This document shows positions 11,216-23,230 of a DNA stretch of 64,000 nt, piece after piece. The position numbers and the translations under genes were made by a program. The notes under the pieces were generated by a model. That model was not told where the DNA came from and did no database searches. It saw nothing but the letters and a program-made list of their open reading frames with translations. This DNA is from Epiperipatus broadwayi (lineage: Eukaryota > Onychophora > Udeonychophora > Euonychophora > Peripatidae). Each line of letters opens with the position of its first letter. The stretch's first letter is position 1. Location of the stretch: the NCBI GenBank assembly GCA_028023455.1, contig JAQFVV010012442.1, positions 188,001 through 252,000 on the forward strand. The letters are read 5' to 3'.

Positions 11216-11217
<2 letters not shown>

Positions 11218-11268
<51 letters not shown>
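11218..11268. repeat. (TA)n microsatellite at the tail of PLE copy 3
   Basis: About 25 perfect TA units at the point where copy 2 continues with further 3' UTR, so the copy is truncated here or the array replaced its tail. Confidence 0.95.
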
Positions 11269-11269
<1 letters not shown>

Positions 11270-11448
11270 TGAAAATATTCAACTATATAGGAATCGGAAT
11301 AGCTGTTGTCAAAAAGAAATCTGGACAATAATTGAAAAGGATTTCCATTCTTGCTATTAAAAGGTGTGAAGGTTGCCTTGACAGCAGTTAGAAATATTGG
11401 TTGCTATATTTACTGTGAATGTTTAGGTGGTTACTGGTTGGAAACTAA

Positions 11449-11502
11449 TTATATATATATATATATTGTAAATGGTAGCTAATTATATATATATATATAT
11501 TG
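11449..11502. repeat. Duplicated (TA)n plus TGTAAATGGTAGCT unit
   Basis: A TA run followed by TGTAAATGGTAGCT occurs at 11449-11480. It recurs at 11483-11513, where it leads into the long direct repeat. Confidence 0.8.
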
Positions 11503-13042
11503 TAAATGGTAGCTTACAATGCACACATTCCTGAAAAAGCAATCCTATTTATTGAACCTAATCCATTTGGAATTTATATTAATAATGGCAAGATTGTTTG
11601 TTTATTATTTATTACATATATACATCTAATGCACAATAGATTATTTTATTATAAAATAAATTACTTTCAATATTTTATAAAGTACTATGGTATATATATA
11701 TATATAGACTATTTGATTAAACATTGTAATGTATTTTTTTTGTTAATATTAAATATTAATTTGTAATCGAATGATTTAAGGATGGCCTGAAGTTAAGATG
11801 GGGGGCATGTGTGAAAATGGAACTGATTTTTTTTTTTTATTTATAATAAATGAAATGTATTTAAACAATACATATAAAAATCTAAACGAATTTAAACAAT
11901 AGGCAGTTTAAAATATCAGTGTTCTCAGCGTTTTATATAAAAATATAAGCTTTTTACAAAATCGTTCTTCTCGTCAAGAGAAATAACAGTTATAACAATA
12001 GACAATAATTTAAACTAAAATTTAGAATGCTAAAATGGAGTTTTATGTTTTCTTTTAGTTAAATTATAAACATTTTGAAATTCAAATGCTATAACTAAAA
12101 GTTTATCAAATTCAGAGGAAAGAAAGTGAAATAAGAAGTAAGAATAACTGATAAATTTTGTAATAAATAAATCATGTTTTAAAAGTTGTTGGTGTAAATT
12201 TGAATATTTTAAATCTTTTCAAAAAAAGTAATGAGAATTAATTCTGCTGAAAATTGGAAAAAAAAATGAAATATTTTTTTTAATATATATGTAAAGTGCT
12301 TCAATATTATTCAATACAAATATATGATTATAAATAATTATTGAATTGTATTTTAATATGAATATAGGCTAGAGCAAAACATGATATTGTGCCTCATGGT
12401 ATTTCCTACCAGCTGCATTAAATCTATCTAAATATTTTTTCTACTTTATTGTAAACACACAAGAAGATGCCTGCAGTCCAAAGTAAATGAGGATTGTAAT
12501 TCTTAATGGTGGATCAAATGAGGATCAAAGTGTTTACCATTAAGCACAACTACAGGAGTCACACTTGTACCTATTTATCCTTGCTAACGAAAATGATTTA
12601 AAGTGAAACAGCTTTAAAGAACAACTTGCCTAACTATCAACTACTACTACTTCCATTAGGATGATATTTATGAACTTTATTCCAATTATAATTTTTTAAT
12701 CAAACAATCAATATTGTAAATTTTTGTTTATTTTTTAAGTCTTGTTATCTGTTGTATTTTCACACTCTGATGCTGAAGCCTCATTTTTCAGAATTAGCAA
12801 TGAAGAAAAGGGAGAATTATTCATTTTGATATTGATATATTTTCATTGTAAATAAAATTTAAGCTAACCCACCTGCTTCACATCAGGTTATCCACATAAA
12901 TATTAAGGTAAGATTCTCTAAATTTATTTTCATAGGTTAAATTACAACACTTACACAGAATACATATTATATATTTTATTTTGTGATTAACCTTGTATAT
13001 ATATTTCCAGTTTGTTTGACTAATGAACTAGTATCTTTCTCT

Positions 13043-13162
<120 letters not shown>

Positions 13163-14160
13163 TTGTGCCATTACAATTTAGTCACTAGCTAAATTTATAG
13201 TAATGTGCATGTAGAAAAGGTAAACCAAAAATCATCATCACAATTTTATATAACCATAAAAGAAGCTGTAGGGCATCCAAGTTCAAACCCTACAAGGTCC
13301 AGTTCTAAAAGCTTTAAACAGAGAAAGAATGGGTCAACAATTACATGCTTTACTTGTTTGTGTGTTGATAGAAAGGTAATACACACATTTAAGCTATTTA
13401 ATATTTAATTTTTCTTTAAAAAGCAAAGTTATAATGCATACATATAGGCAATGTATGTGTAAATTATTTAATTGTTTTATATTTCAAATATTAAACATTT
13501 TAACTTTCTTTAAAACTAACCTATGCTTGATCAATTCTAATATTTTATTCTATGCTTTTATTTTGCTTTTCTTTAATTATAATTGGGATTTAAAAGTTAC
13601 AGATATAATTAAATAATTGGGTTATAATTACTAAGCTAGCAATTATAGTATTTAAGGTTAGTTTATGAATGATTTGAAAGAATGAAGGATGTGTGTACAT
13701 TACATACAAAAATTTACATTTCCTAAATATTGAAAGAAAAGGAAGTATTAAATCTGTCAAATTATTTTTTTTGTACAATTTTTTTGTTAAAAGAGGAAAT
13801 CTGTTTAATCAGATATCGATCTTTGTAGCAATTTTTTTTTTTGTAAATAATTGTTTTTCACTTTGGAAGCTTATAATGAGACAGAGCTCTAAATTTTGAA
13901 ATTGTCTTATCTCAAGATCTAAAGATGGAAGCTCAAAGATTTGAAGTGTTACCTGGATGTTAAAAAGAAAGAAAAAAGAAAAGAAAGGAAATAAGGATTG
14001 AGTCTATTTTTTTTAAACAAAAGTGTCTGGAAAAAGGATTAAACTTTTCAGTTGAAAAAATAATATAGTTGAAAATAAATTAGAGATCTAATAAAAACAA
14101 ATTTGTCCAAAAATAGCAAGTGATGCTATCTCTGATTGGTTAAGTTAGCTAAAAATTGGA

Positions 14161-14169
14161 TATAAAAAG
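14161..14169 (+). promoter_or_regulatory. LTR TATA box
   Basis: TATAAAAAG about 1 kb into the LTR, preceded by two ATTGG (inverted CCAAT) motifs within 30 bp. It is conserved in all three LTR copies, so it is the probable U3 promoter. Confidence 0.6.
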
Positions 14170-14397
14170 CTGTCTTGAATTATTATTAGGATTATTGTTT
14201 ATGATTCAGATTATTAAACTATCCAATTGAATGCTGAAAATATAAGAAATGGCGGGCTAGAAAAATTATATGTATGTCCCATCAGTTCCGGACCAACTGG
14301 GGAAGCTGCACATTACATAGGAAAGAAAAGTTGTCTAAAATAATATTCTACACCTTTCAACTGACCAGAGAAATAAGATGTTTTAATAGAAGGAAGA

Positions 14398-14823
14398 AAG
14401 CATTCACCTGCATTCAAAGAAGATGAATTAATCTACTGATAAATATTAATCATCAAGTCCAATTAATTGTTACAACAACTGATTTTAAACTCAAGAAAAT
14501 TTACAAATGTGAAAACAACTGCTGTATTTTATCCACATGCTTGACAGGAAGAGAAGAAAAATTAATATAATGATTTCCAAATTATCCACTAAAGTAAATA
14601 ACCTCAATAGAAAGCATTCACCTGCATTCAAAGAAGATGAATTAATCTACTGATAAATATTAATCATCAAGTCCAATTAATTGTTACAACAACTGATTTT
14701 AAACTCAAGAAAATTTACAAATGTGAAATCAACTGCTGTATTTCATCCACATGCTTGACAGGAAGAGAAGAAAAATTAATATAATCATTTCCAAATTATC
14801 CACTAAAGCAAATAACCTCAATA
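14398..14823 (+). repeat. 213 bp tandem duplication private to the solo LTR
   Basis: AAAGCATTCACCTGCATTC starts both copies. The duplicated stretch occurs once in each of the other two LTRs. Confidence 0.92.
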
Positions 14824-15639
14824 GAGTCACCATCATCAAATAGTTATACACCTCAAGAAAGAGATTGTTCCCACATAAAACGGAAATGGTAGCTGCAGAA
14901 ATATAAACCTTATACAAGACAAGTTTGAACCCTTGGAAATTCGCCACCAACAAAAGATCGGTAATATGACTTTTTATATCTATTTTCTTTATGATATCAG
15001 TCTTAATAAACATTTTAGCAATAACGTGATACATTTTATTTAAAGAACCTTCAAAGACTATTCAGATCGATTAAAAACAAGAATGTCTTACTAATAATAA
15101 CTTTGAGCTTCATAAATGATCTTGAATGTATGAAAATTATTTGTTTATTAATTTTACAATATTAATGTGTAAAACAATTTTTTTTTTTATGGTGTTATGA
15201 TTTTAGTTTTAGCTGATATATTATTATTATTTTGGTTTTTAATAATATTTTGTTATTATGGGATAAAACACGCACATACATAATAATATTTTTATATGTG
15301 TATAATTGGGAGTGAATGTGAAATAATGAGTAGTATTAGAATATTAGATTATTTTGTTTCAAGTTAAGTATAGATTTCAGCGCTTGGAAGGGAGGGGGAG
15401 AAAATAATTTAAAACTCTTTTCTAAAACTTGCTTTTTCAATTTTACTAACATTTTTTTTTACATTCTATTTACATGTTGGATTTTAAAGTATGTGTGCCA
15501 ATGAGCAGATAATTTTTTTTTTAATACTTTTCTCATGGAGTGAAAATCATGGTCAATGTGACGTCCAACTTAATACAAAATACATTTGAAGGGAAAGGGG
15601 GAAGAACTTAAAATTAATCTGAGGATTGTTATATAACCA

Positions 15640-15640
<1 letters not shown>

Positions 15641-15692
<52 letters not shown>
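15641..15692. repeat. (ATT)n microsatellite in the solo LTR
   Basis: About 17 units; the other two LTRs carry only ATTATCATTATTATTATTC at this place. Confidence 0.95.
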
Positions 15693-16807
15693 GTCAATTT
15701 TCATATTTATCTAGAAATTTTTATGTATATGTTAGAAATGTAGTAATAAATATTAGTTTGTTTTATTAAACGAGGCATATATATTTCATTAAGTGTAGTC
15801 TTTGTAAAGTGTGATTATTCATCATCATCAATGGTTGAATATTAGTTATTTAAGATATAAGTAAATATGCTAAAATTAAGCAATAATTATGAATTTCTTT
15901 GTAAAAATTAGTTTTATGTTTAGGCTTAGTCCTAGAGCTGTAGTTGAAACCATTGTCATTATTGTTATTATTATCATCATCATCATCATCATCATCAACA
16001 TTTTAATTAATGAGCTGTTTAACTGTTTAAAGGCCATAAATAAATATTGATTTTATAATATTTAGTGATCTCTTAGTATTATTATAACCACATCCCATCA
16101 TCTATTTCATGCAAGGATGAGTGAATTGCCATCCTAAATTAGATATATATAATCTGAGCTAGTAAACTTACAAAACTATTGAAACACATTTGTTATGCTA
16201 AGATCTGAGAAATGATTTATGTCTAATATACTCCACTTTGGTTTAAAGGTGTTTTACTTTTACCTAAATATTAGTGCTTATAGTGATATGGCTCAAAAAG
16301 CAAAATCTTCCATTTTATTATAAATAAAGTACCAAGAAGGGATTCAAACCCGGTACATGTGAAAGGTTATCAGATATAACCGTGTCTAGATTCAGATAAT
16401 CTAGTGGCGCCCTGCTAGACCATATTCACTTAGTATTTGTTTAAACATGCACTTAACATCAAACCAAGAAATGAAAGGGGATAAGATCTACTGCCTGTAT
16501 ACCTGAGTTATAATACATTGCTATAATAATTTGCTCATAATTTGTTTATAATTCTTATATATATCTTTTGAACTCATTAATTTGGTTACAATATATATAT
16601 AAATAGATTGTTAACATCTGCAAATATATAATTTAGCTAGCCCGCATCTCAGTTATCTTAAATTACTGAAGTTTGTTTTTCTATATAATTATGATTTGTA
16701 GAGCATGAGTGACATAGGTGGATTTCTAACATGGGATATAAGGGTTGGATTTGGAGAAGCATTAATTAGTAAGATGGTAGTGGTTCACATGAGATATATG
16801 TGCATAT

Positions 16808-16981
<174 letters not shown>

Positions 16982-17008
16982 CATCATCAATACTATTGTT
17001 GTTATACT

Positions 17009-17585
17009 TGATGATATTTATTATTCTTAATAAATGTTTAAGAGTTTGTATTATTTTGGTCTCTGGTTTATTGAGTTTTCCTGACATTCTACAGTATATT
17101 AATAATTATACATGACACACACACATCTATTTTCTTATTATATAAAAGCTTGAAAATAAAACGAATATAATAAATGCTATTTGTAACTTATATATAGGTG
17201 CAGGAGTTTCTGTCTGTATCTGTTCATACCTGCTGAAGGAATCTAAAACAATATTCTTCTGGGTTTGAATATTAGTGCATAACAGAATTAAAAAAAAGAA
17301 GAAGTGGATGAACTAACCTAAATTCCATTTAATATTATTAAATAGGGATAGAGTTAATCAATTAAAGTGTATGCAATCATTGGTTATGCATTTCATCAGG
17401 TTCTCATTACATTCTATCAGAAGACCCACAGTCTGAACATAGTTGGATGCAACTTTTTCCCTTATAAGCCTGGTAGGTCTCTGCAGATTGTTTCATTAGT
17501 GGCAATAAATTAAAGCATATTAACTTATTCCACACCAGATTGCTACATCTGCATAGTATTACAGTCTGCAAGTTAGTTGACCATC
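17009..17585. other. Unassigned stretch between LTR-like repeat and leader array
   Basis: No ORF or repeat seen. It may be the 3' end of the left LTR that was lost from the right one. Confidence 0.4.
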
Positions 17586-18020
17586 CATTACATCTGGCAC
17601 ACCATCATTGGGCAATGTTAGCTTATTATTGTTGATGAAGAGTTCTGTATTATTATATCTAGTGCCAACAATGATTGAGGCTAGTGGTATCCATTCTATC
17701 CATTATATCTGGTACCCAACTTGGGGTTTGATTGATAGGTGTACCATCACATATAGATTTTGTATAAGTTGGTCATACTTTGTGATTGAACCAGCTGATT
17801 TTTGAATCTGATCAATTTATCCAGGAGAATCATTCCATCCATTATATCTGGCACACAACATGGTGGGCATGACGATTTTACAGTTGATAGAGTTATCAAA
17901 GTATACTTACTAATAGTTATATCTGGCACTCAACATTGTAGGCATGAGGATTTTAAGTTGATAGAGGTTTCCATGTATATTTACTAATAGTTACATCTGG
18001 TGTCTATTGTGTTAGGTATG
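17586..18020 (+). promoter_or_regulatory. Array of six primer-binding-site-like units
   Basis: The block TTAyATCTGG (once with TAG) recurs with the TGG at 17595, 17660, 17710, 17849, 17924 and 17998. Each is followed by a degenerate GCACCCAACnTGGGG-like stretch. The best, at 17710, matches 14 of 18 bases of the tRNA-Lys1,2 primer site TGGCGCCCAACGTGGGGC. TTACA before TGG also mimics an LTR 3' end. The position between an LTR-like repeat and a gag relic fits a leader. Serial duplication of a primer-site unit is my reading, not a known feature I can cite. Confidence 0.5.
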
Positions 18021-18524
18021 AATATACTCTAATTGTAAAGGAAATCCAGCCATTGGACTGGTGTTTAAATTTTTTTTAAAGAAATGTTAAAGCACATTTT
18101 ATGTTATATTTTTCTATCAACATAAACCCAAATGAACTTATACTCACGACAAATAACTAGCACTTTCATCTAAAATAATAGTAATAGTGATAATAGATCA
18201 CATACACTTGAATGAATTTTCAATAAGAGATCTAAAGTATTGAGTGTAAATTGGAAATGTAGAGTATTGGACAATAAACAAAGACCAATGATAAATAGTT
18301 AAGTGAGTAATAAATGATAATAAAATAGTAGTTAAGCATGTAAAAGGACATAGAGCTAAAAGTAGATGTATTAAAAAAGAGATAAGAAAAAATACAATGG
18401 TTGGGTGTGTTGTGATGCACTGTGGCATGTGATTATTTATAGTTTCATAAATAAATATTTTATAAATAGTTTGCAAATAAATAAATATTTAATGATAACC
18501 GGAAGTGATAAGTAATTAGGTAAT

Positions 18525-19290
18525 ATGGACTCAAAACAGTTGGGGATTGAGAAAAATAATAGTGATAGTGAGATGATAGATGATACTACCTGTAATAAGG
18601 TGGAATCTACGATGATTAAGATAATGGGGGGTTTATTCTGGAAGTTGAACAATCCCCACAATTGCAAGAAAGGAGTCAAACAGTTTCTCAAATTCAGATG
18701 ATACCTCCCAGTAAGATTATTCAAGTGCCTGAAGTAGGAGTAACTCAGATTATGTAAGACCCTACAACATTAGCTCAAAGAATCCAAGCAATCATATACA
18801 TGAAGAGTGATATAAATAGTATCATGGAGATGAAGAGTGATATAAATATTATCATGGAGATGAAGAGTGATATAAATAGTATCATGGAGATGAAGAGTTA
18901 TATAATTAGTATGAAGGAGAATATGGCAAACAAGATTGACAATATGGCAATCAAGGCTGATGAAATGAAAAATGATATAAATAGTAAGTTGGAGAATATG
19001 GCAACCAAGGCTGATATAAATAAAATAAAAGAAGAATTGAAGAAGAATGTGAATGATATGAAAGAACAAGTGGAAACAAAAATTGATAATGTTGAAATTA
19101 AGCTGTCGGAAGATATTTGACAACTTTGCCTTAAATTAGGAAATGTTCAGAAAGACAATATTGAATTGAAGCAAGGAATGTTAGAGATGAAGAATGAAAT
19201 TGATGAAAAGAATACAAAATGCCAACAGCAAATATATGATTTTAAATCCAGTGTCATGGAACAATTGAATGCAAAATATGATGAGGCATA
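18525..19290 (+). pseudogene. Gag-like coiled-coil protein relic
   Basis: Starts at ATG 18525 (MDSKQLGIEKNNSDSEMIDD), shifts frame near 18630 and has a stop near 18755. It continues as an open frame 18800-19120 and, after a stop, as readable Lys/Glu/Gln-rich sequence to about 19290. Residues MKSDINSIME repeat four times from a 30 bp unit (18800-18919). The heptad-like, charged composition predicts a long coiled coil, comparable to the N-terminal half of the gag-like protein at 30582-32719. I see no gag capsid core or CCHC knuckle. The gag call rests on context (leader array upstream, integrase downstream). Confidence 0.5.
18800..18919 (+). repeat. 30 bp x 4 in-frame tandem repeat in the gag relic
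   Basis: ATGAAGAGTGATATAAATAG starts the unit; the fourth copy has diverged. It encodes a 10-residue coiled-coil repeat. Confidence 0.92.
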
Positions 19291-19494
19291 TAAGAGTCAG
19301 TAAACATGAAAACATGAGGTGCATGTGGAACAGGATAAATTCCTAACCAAGGTTCAAGATGAATTTCAGGGAAATCAATCAAGAATAGAACAACATTCCA
19401 TATCACAAAATAATCAGGTTGAGTCATGGAACAAGATGCTAGTATATTTGGATCAACATCTTAAATGAGTTGAGGGTAAAATAGTCGTAAGGGG

Positions 19495-19923
19495 GTGGAC
19501 ACAAGCATGGGCAAAGCCAGTATAGAAAAGTTGGTAGGAAGTGCTCATGAAATAAGAGATGAAATTGATAGAATGGGTGAAGCCTTTAATCAGAGATTAG
19601 TAGTGCTCGAGTCTCAATTGTGCCAAGAGTTGCCGACTAGTGGAGTAAAACATGATGAAATTAATGTAAGGATGCACAGTAGTAATAAAATAAGGGATAA
19701 TAGGACTCATCATCTAAAGATGACCCTTAAGGACCCACAGAAAATAAGGAATCCTTCTGAAGAAACTCTCCTATCACATCACATTCTGTCGGAGGCAGAA
19801 GATTATCCTCCTAACTTTAGTTTAGAAAGTTTAATTCCATATAGTTATAAAACACACTATGATGATCATGCATTGACCCTACCTGTAAACACTACAAATG
19901 CCATTTTTAAAGGCATTAAATAA
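19495..19923 (+). pseudogene. Continuation of the gag-like protein, 142-residue frame
   Basis: Polar, acidic and basic sequence such as VGSAHEIRDEIDRMGEAFNQ follows the coiled coil in the expected orientation. A less charged tail with SLESLIPYSYKTHYDDHALT follows. I recognise no family. It could be the C-terminal part of the same polypeptide as 18525-19290, or an ORF of the element not related to gag. The start codon is probably not real, as coding sense continues upstream in another frame. Confidence 0.4.
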
Positions 19924-20271
19924 ATTGATGAAATGTGATCATCTTAGCTGCATGTTTTGGAAATTAGAGTCTTTCCATAATCAACAAGATGATCCAAACA
20001 TAGAAATTATATGGTAAGAATAGAGATGATCATGTTGCAGTTCATCAAACAGAAATGTTTTCAGTTCAATAAGTTATGTAAAATGTATGTAAAATGCTTT
20101 ACATTTGTGAGGCATATAAATGACAGTACTTAAAAGAAAAAGTACATAATAAAGGAACGACTTCAAATGATGCAATTTAGGACACATAAAATGGACTTTT
20201 CACAATGAATGAATTTTCAAAAGATGTATATATATTTTAAGAGAAGAAATAAATGAATGAATAAATCAAAT

Positions 20272-20425
<154 letters not shown>

Positions 20426-20439
20426 TATGATAGTATAAG

Positions 20440-20900
20440 AAAATGATATGGTAAGACAGATAGACCATATAGTTAATTATATCAACTGGAGTGTGAATGA
20501 ATCCACTGGATTCACACCCATTGAATGACGTTTTAATCAATCAATCCCTATGTTGTTCACTAAACATCAACCTATGACTAGATATAAACAAAGCAGTACG
20601 GAGGAAAATGTGCAGAAAGCATATCTTCTGTTGGTAAGTAAGACCAATAAAAAGAACAAAAATAAGACTGGAACTCAACATACTTTCAAAGTAGGAGATT
20701 AAGTTTTAATAAAAAACCCTCGTGTTAGTAAGCAAATTGAAAATAAGTACAGTAAGTTTTAGCATCTATATGAAGGACCTTACACAATAGTCAAACAATT
20801 GAGTCCTAATGCAATTTGGTTGTATATGAAAGGACAAGTTAGGGGGACATATAATACCTGAATTATAAAACCATACTATGGACAATCTTAGTAATTATAG
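20440..20900 (+). pseudogene. Ty3/gypsy-type integrase C-terminal region
   Basis: The frame reads [10 protein letters not shown] near 20490-20520, the end of the catalytic core ('h.sTG.tPfel'). Later come GTQHTFKVGD, VLIKNPRVSKQIENKYSKF and HLYEGPYTIVKQLSPNAIWL to about 20830. This is the C-terminal chromatin/DNA-binding fold seen in Ty3/gypsy integrases ('f.vGd.Vl.k.......K....f.GPy.i'). At least four in-frame stops (for example at the ends of VGD and SKF) break it. Everything between gag and this piece is missing. It would have ended the pol polyprotein. Confidence 0.8.
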
Positions 20901-21446
20901 AATGTCATACTCAACTGATCTGTGGAAAGAAAAAAAAGAATGTTGATAGGTAAAAAAAAATAAATATTATGAAGTAGGTTAAGAATTATGATGAGAGTAT
21001 TCCTTAATGGATGCCAAAGCAGATATTAGGATACTTTAGAGCTGCTTTATTTAAAAGAGTTAAACCATACTAAGTGATGGTTACTCCAATATTCTATTAG
21101 TCCTCAAAGAAAATTCAATAAGACTCAATAGGAGCAGGATAGAAGATAACAAGAAAAAAATATGTGCTATCTGAAACAGAAACACATTTTTATTAGTGTG
21201 CTCAAAACATAGCCATCATTAGTGAAAAAACAACCTATGTTTGAACTCCACCATGAAAAGTATTTCATGAGAGTGAGTAAAGAAGAATAGAAAGCAATAT
21301 GTGTAGTTGAGTGTAGAAAACAGTAAAATAAGGTTTCACTACCCTTCTTATATTTCTGTAAAAAAAAAAAACCCATCAAACTTCAAAAGTGATCCTTGTG
21401 TAAGTGTTAAAAGTTTCATGACAGATTAAAATTCTAACTCTGTAAT
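20901..21446. other. Region between integrase relic and right LTR-like repeat
   Basis: Lys/Asn-rich short frames only. There is a 12-base A run at 21361 but no clear polypurine tract next to 21447. Confidence 0.45.
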
Positions 21447-21635
21447 TGTACAGGGTAGCTTACAATCCACACATTCATAATAAGATCAATACTATTTATT
21501 GAACCCAATCCATTTGGAAAATATATTAATAATGGGAAGATTATTTGTTTATTATTTATTACATATATACATATAATGCACAATAGATCATTTTATTGTA
21601 AAATAATATACAATCAATATTTTACATAGTAATAT

Positions 21636-21636
<1 letters not shown>

Positions 21637-21704
<68 letters not shown>

Positions 21705-21899
21705 GTTACTGTTAACACTAACTGAAATAATTATAGAAAATATACAAACCATTATACAATTACAAATATCCAGTAACGCCCTCTGTTTAAAGATCTATAT
21801 CTCAATAATTATTATCTCAATAATTATTATTGCTATTATTGAGATATAGATCTTTAAACAGAGGGCGTTACTGGATATTTGTAATTGTATAATGGTTTG

Positions 21900-21992
<93 letters not shown>
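21637..21992. repeat. Hairpin element inside a (TA)n run
   Basis: TA arrays at 21637-21699 and 21905-21992 flank a fold-back. Its arms, 21740-21807 and 21837-21904, are perfect 68 bp complements separated by a 29-base loop. The sister repeat has only TATATATATATATATA at this point (11691-11706), so the unit is an insertion. The arms contain GTAACGCCCTCTGTTTAAAG. The extra left piece 21700-21739 is not mirrored. MITE-like, family unknown. Confidence 0.88.
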
Positions 21993-21995
<3 letters not shown>

Positions 21996-22717
21996 TATTT
22001 GATTAAACACTGTAATGTATTTTTTTTTGTTAATATTGAATATTAATTTGTAATCAAATGATTTAAGGATGGCCTGAAGTTAAGATGGGTGGGCATGGGT
22101 GAAAATAGAACTGATTTTATTATTATTATTTTTTTATTTGTAATAAATAAAATGTATTTAAACAATACATATAAAAATCTAAACAAATTTAAACAATAGG
22201 CAGTTTAAAATATCAGTGTTCTCAGCATTTTATATAAAAATAGAAACTTTTTACAAAATCATTTTTCTTGTCAAGAGAGATAACAGCTATAACAATAGAC
22301 AGTAATTTAAACTAAAATTCAGAATGCTAAAATGGAGTTTTACTTTTTTTTAGTTAAATTATAAACATTTTTAAAAGTCAAATGCTGTAACTAAAAGTTT
22401 ATCAAATTCAGAGAAAAGAAAGTGAAATAAGAAGTAAGAATAACTGATAAATTTTGTAATAAATAAATCATGTTTTAAAAGTTGTTGGAATAAATTTGAA
22501 TATTTTAAATCTTTTCAAAAAGAATAACAAGAATTAAGTCTGCTGAAAATTGGAAAAGAAAAAAAATGAAATAATTTTCTTAAAATATATGTAAAGCACT
22601 TCAGTATTATTCAATACAAATACATGATTATAAATAATTATTGAATTGTACTTTAATATGAATAGAGGTTATAGCAAAACATGCTATTGTGTGTCATGGT
22701 AGTTCCTACAAGCTACA

Positions 22718-22881
<164 letters not shown>

Positions 22882-23120
22882 TTTATTGTAAACACAGAAG
22901 AAGATGCCTGCAGTCTAAAGTAAACAAGGATTGGAATACTTAATGGTCGATCAAATGAGGATCAAAGTGTTTACCATTAAACACAACTACAGGAGTCACC
23001 ATTGTACCTATCTATCATTGCTAAGGAAAGTGAGTTAAAGTGAAACTGCTTTGAAGAACAACTTGCCTAACTATCAACTACTGCTACTTCTATTAGGATG
23101 ATTTGTATGAACTTTATTCC

Positions 23121-23127
<7 letters not shown>

Positions 23128-23162
<35 letters not shown>

Positions 23163-23187
23163 ATAAATATACATATATTGATATCTT

Positions 23188-23227
<40 letters not shown>

Positions 23228-23230
23228 AAG
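23128..23230. repeat. TA runs with a TA-centred palindrome
   Basis: ATCTTTGATATA, a TA core, then TATATCAAAGA at about 23184-23230; a further TA run at 23128-23155. The sister repeat has no such insertion. Confidence 0.85.

Larger units (their letters stand above)
8690..11217 (+). mobile_element. Penelope-like element copy 3 (longest copy)
   Basis: It runs from an N-terminal region (about 8737 on, with stops) through the RT (9266-10445, shifted) to the GIY-YIG endonuclease (about 10690-10960) and a 3' UTR. It is bounded by (TA)n arrays on both sides (8608-8673 and 11218-11268). A ~100 bp deletion near 10075 removes motif B and its flank compared with copy 1. This copy gives the reference order for copies 1 and 2. 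It is non-functional. Confidence 0.82.
13164..16590 (+). mobile_element. Solo LTR of the gag-only element family (3.43 kb)
   Basis: It begins TGTGCCATTACAATTTAG and ends GGTTACA, and is collinear with 25902-29193 and 32842-36180. There is no internal region, so it most likely arose by LTR-LTR recombination. It is longer than the other two because of a 213 bp tandem duplication (14398-14610 and 14611-14823) and an (ATT)n expansion at 15641-15692. It lies in a (TA)n array; flanking duplications cannot be read because the flanks are TA repeats. A TATA box (TATAAAAAG, 14161-14169) sits at the same place as in the other copies. Confidence 0.88.

Noticed and set aside
8608-11268. Intact autonomous Penelope-like element
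   Set aside because: The long copy has stops in the N-terminal part, a mutated motif A, a deletion over motif B and frameshifts.
13205-13899. Small frames at the start of the solo LTR
   Set aside because: They are not kept in the other two LTR copies.
16338-16352. tRNA gene from a B-box-like motif
   Set aside because: No A box, no cloverleaf and no acceptor stem can be drawn around it.
20440-20900. Live integrase
   Set aside because: Several in-frame stops and no catalytic core upstream.
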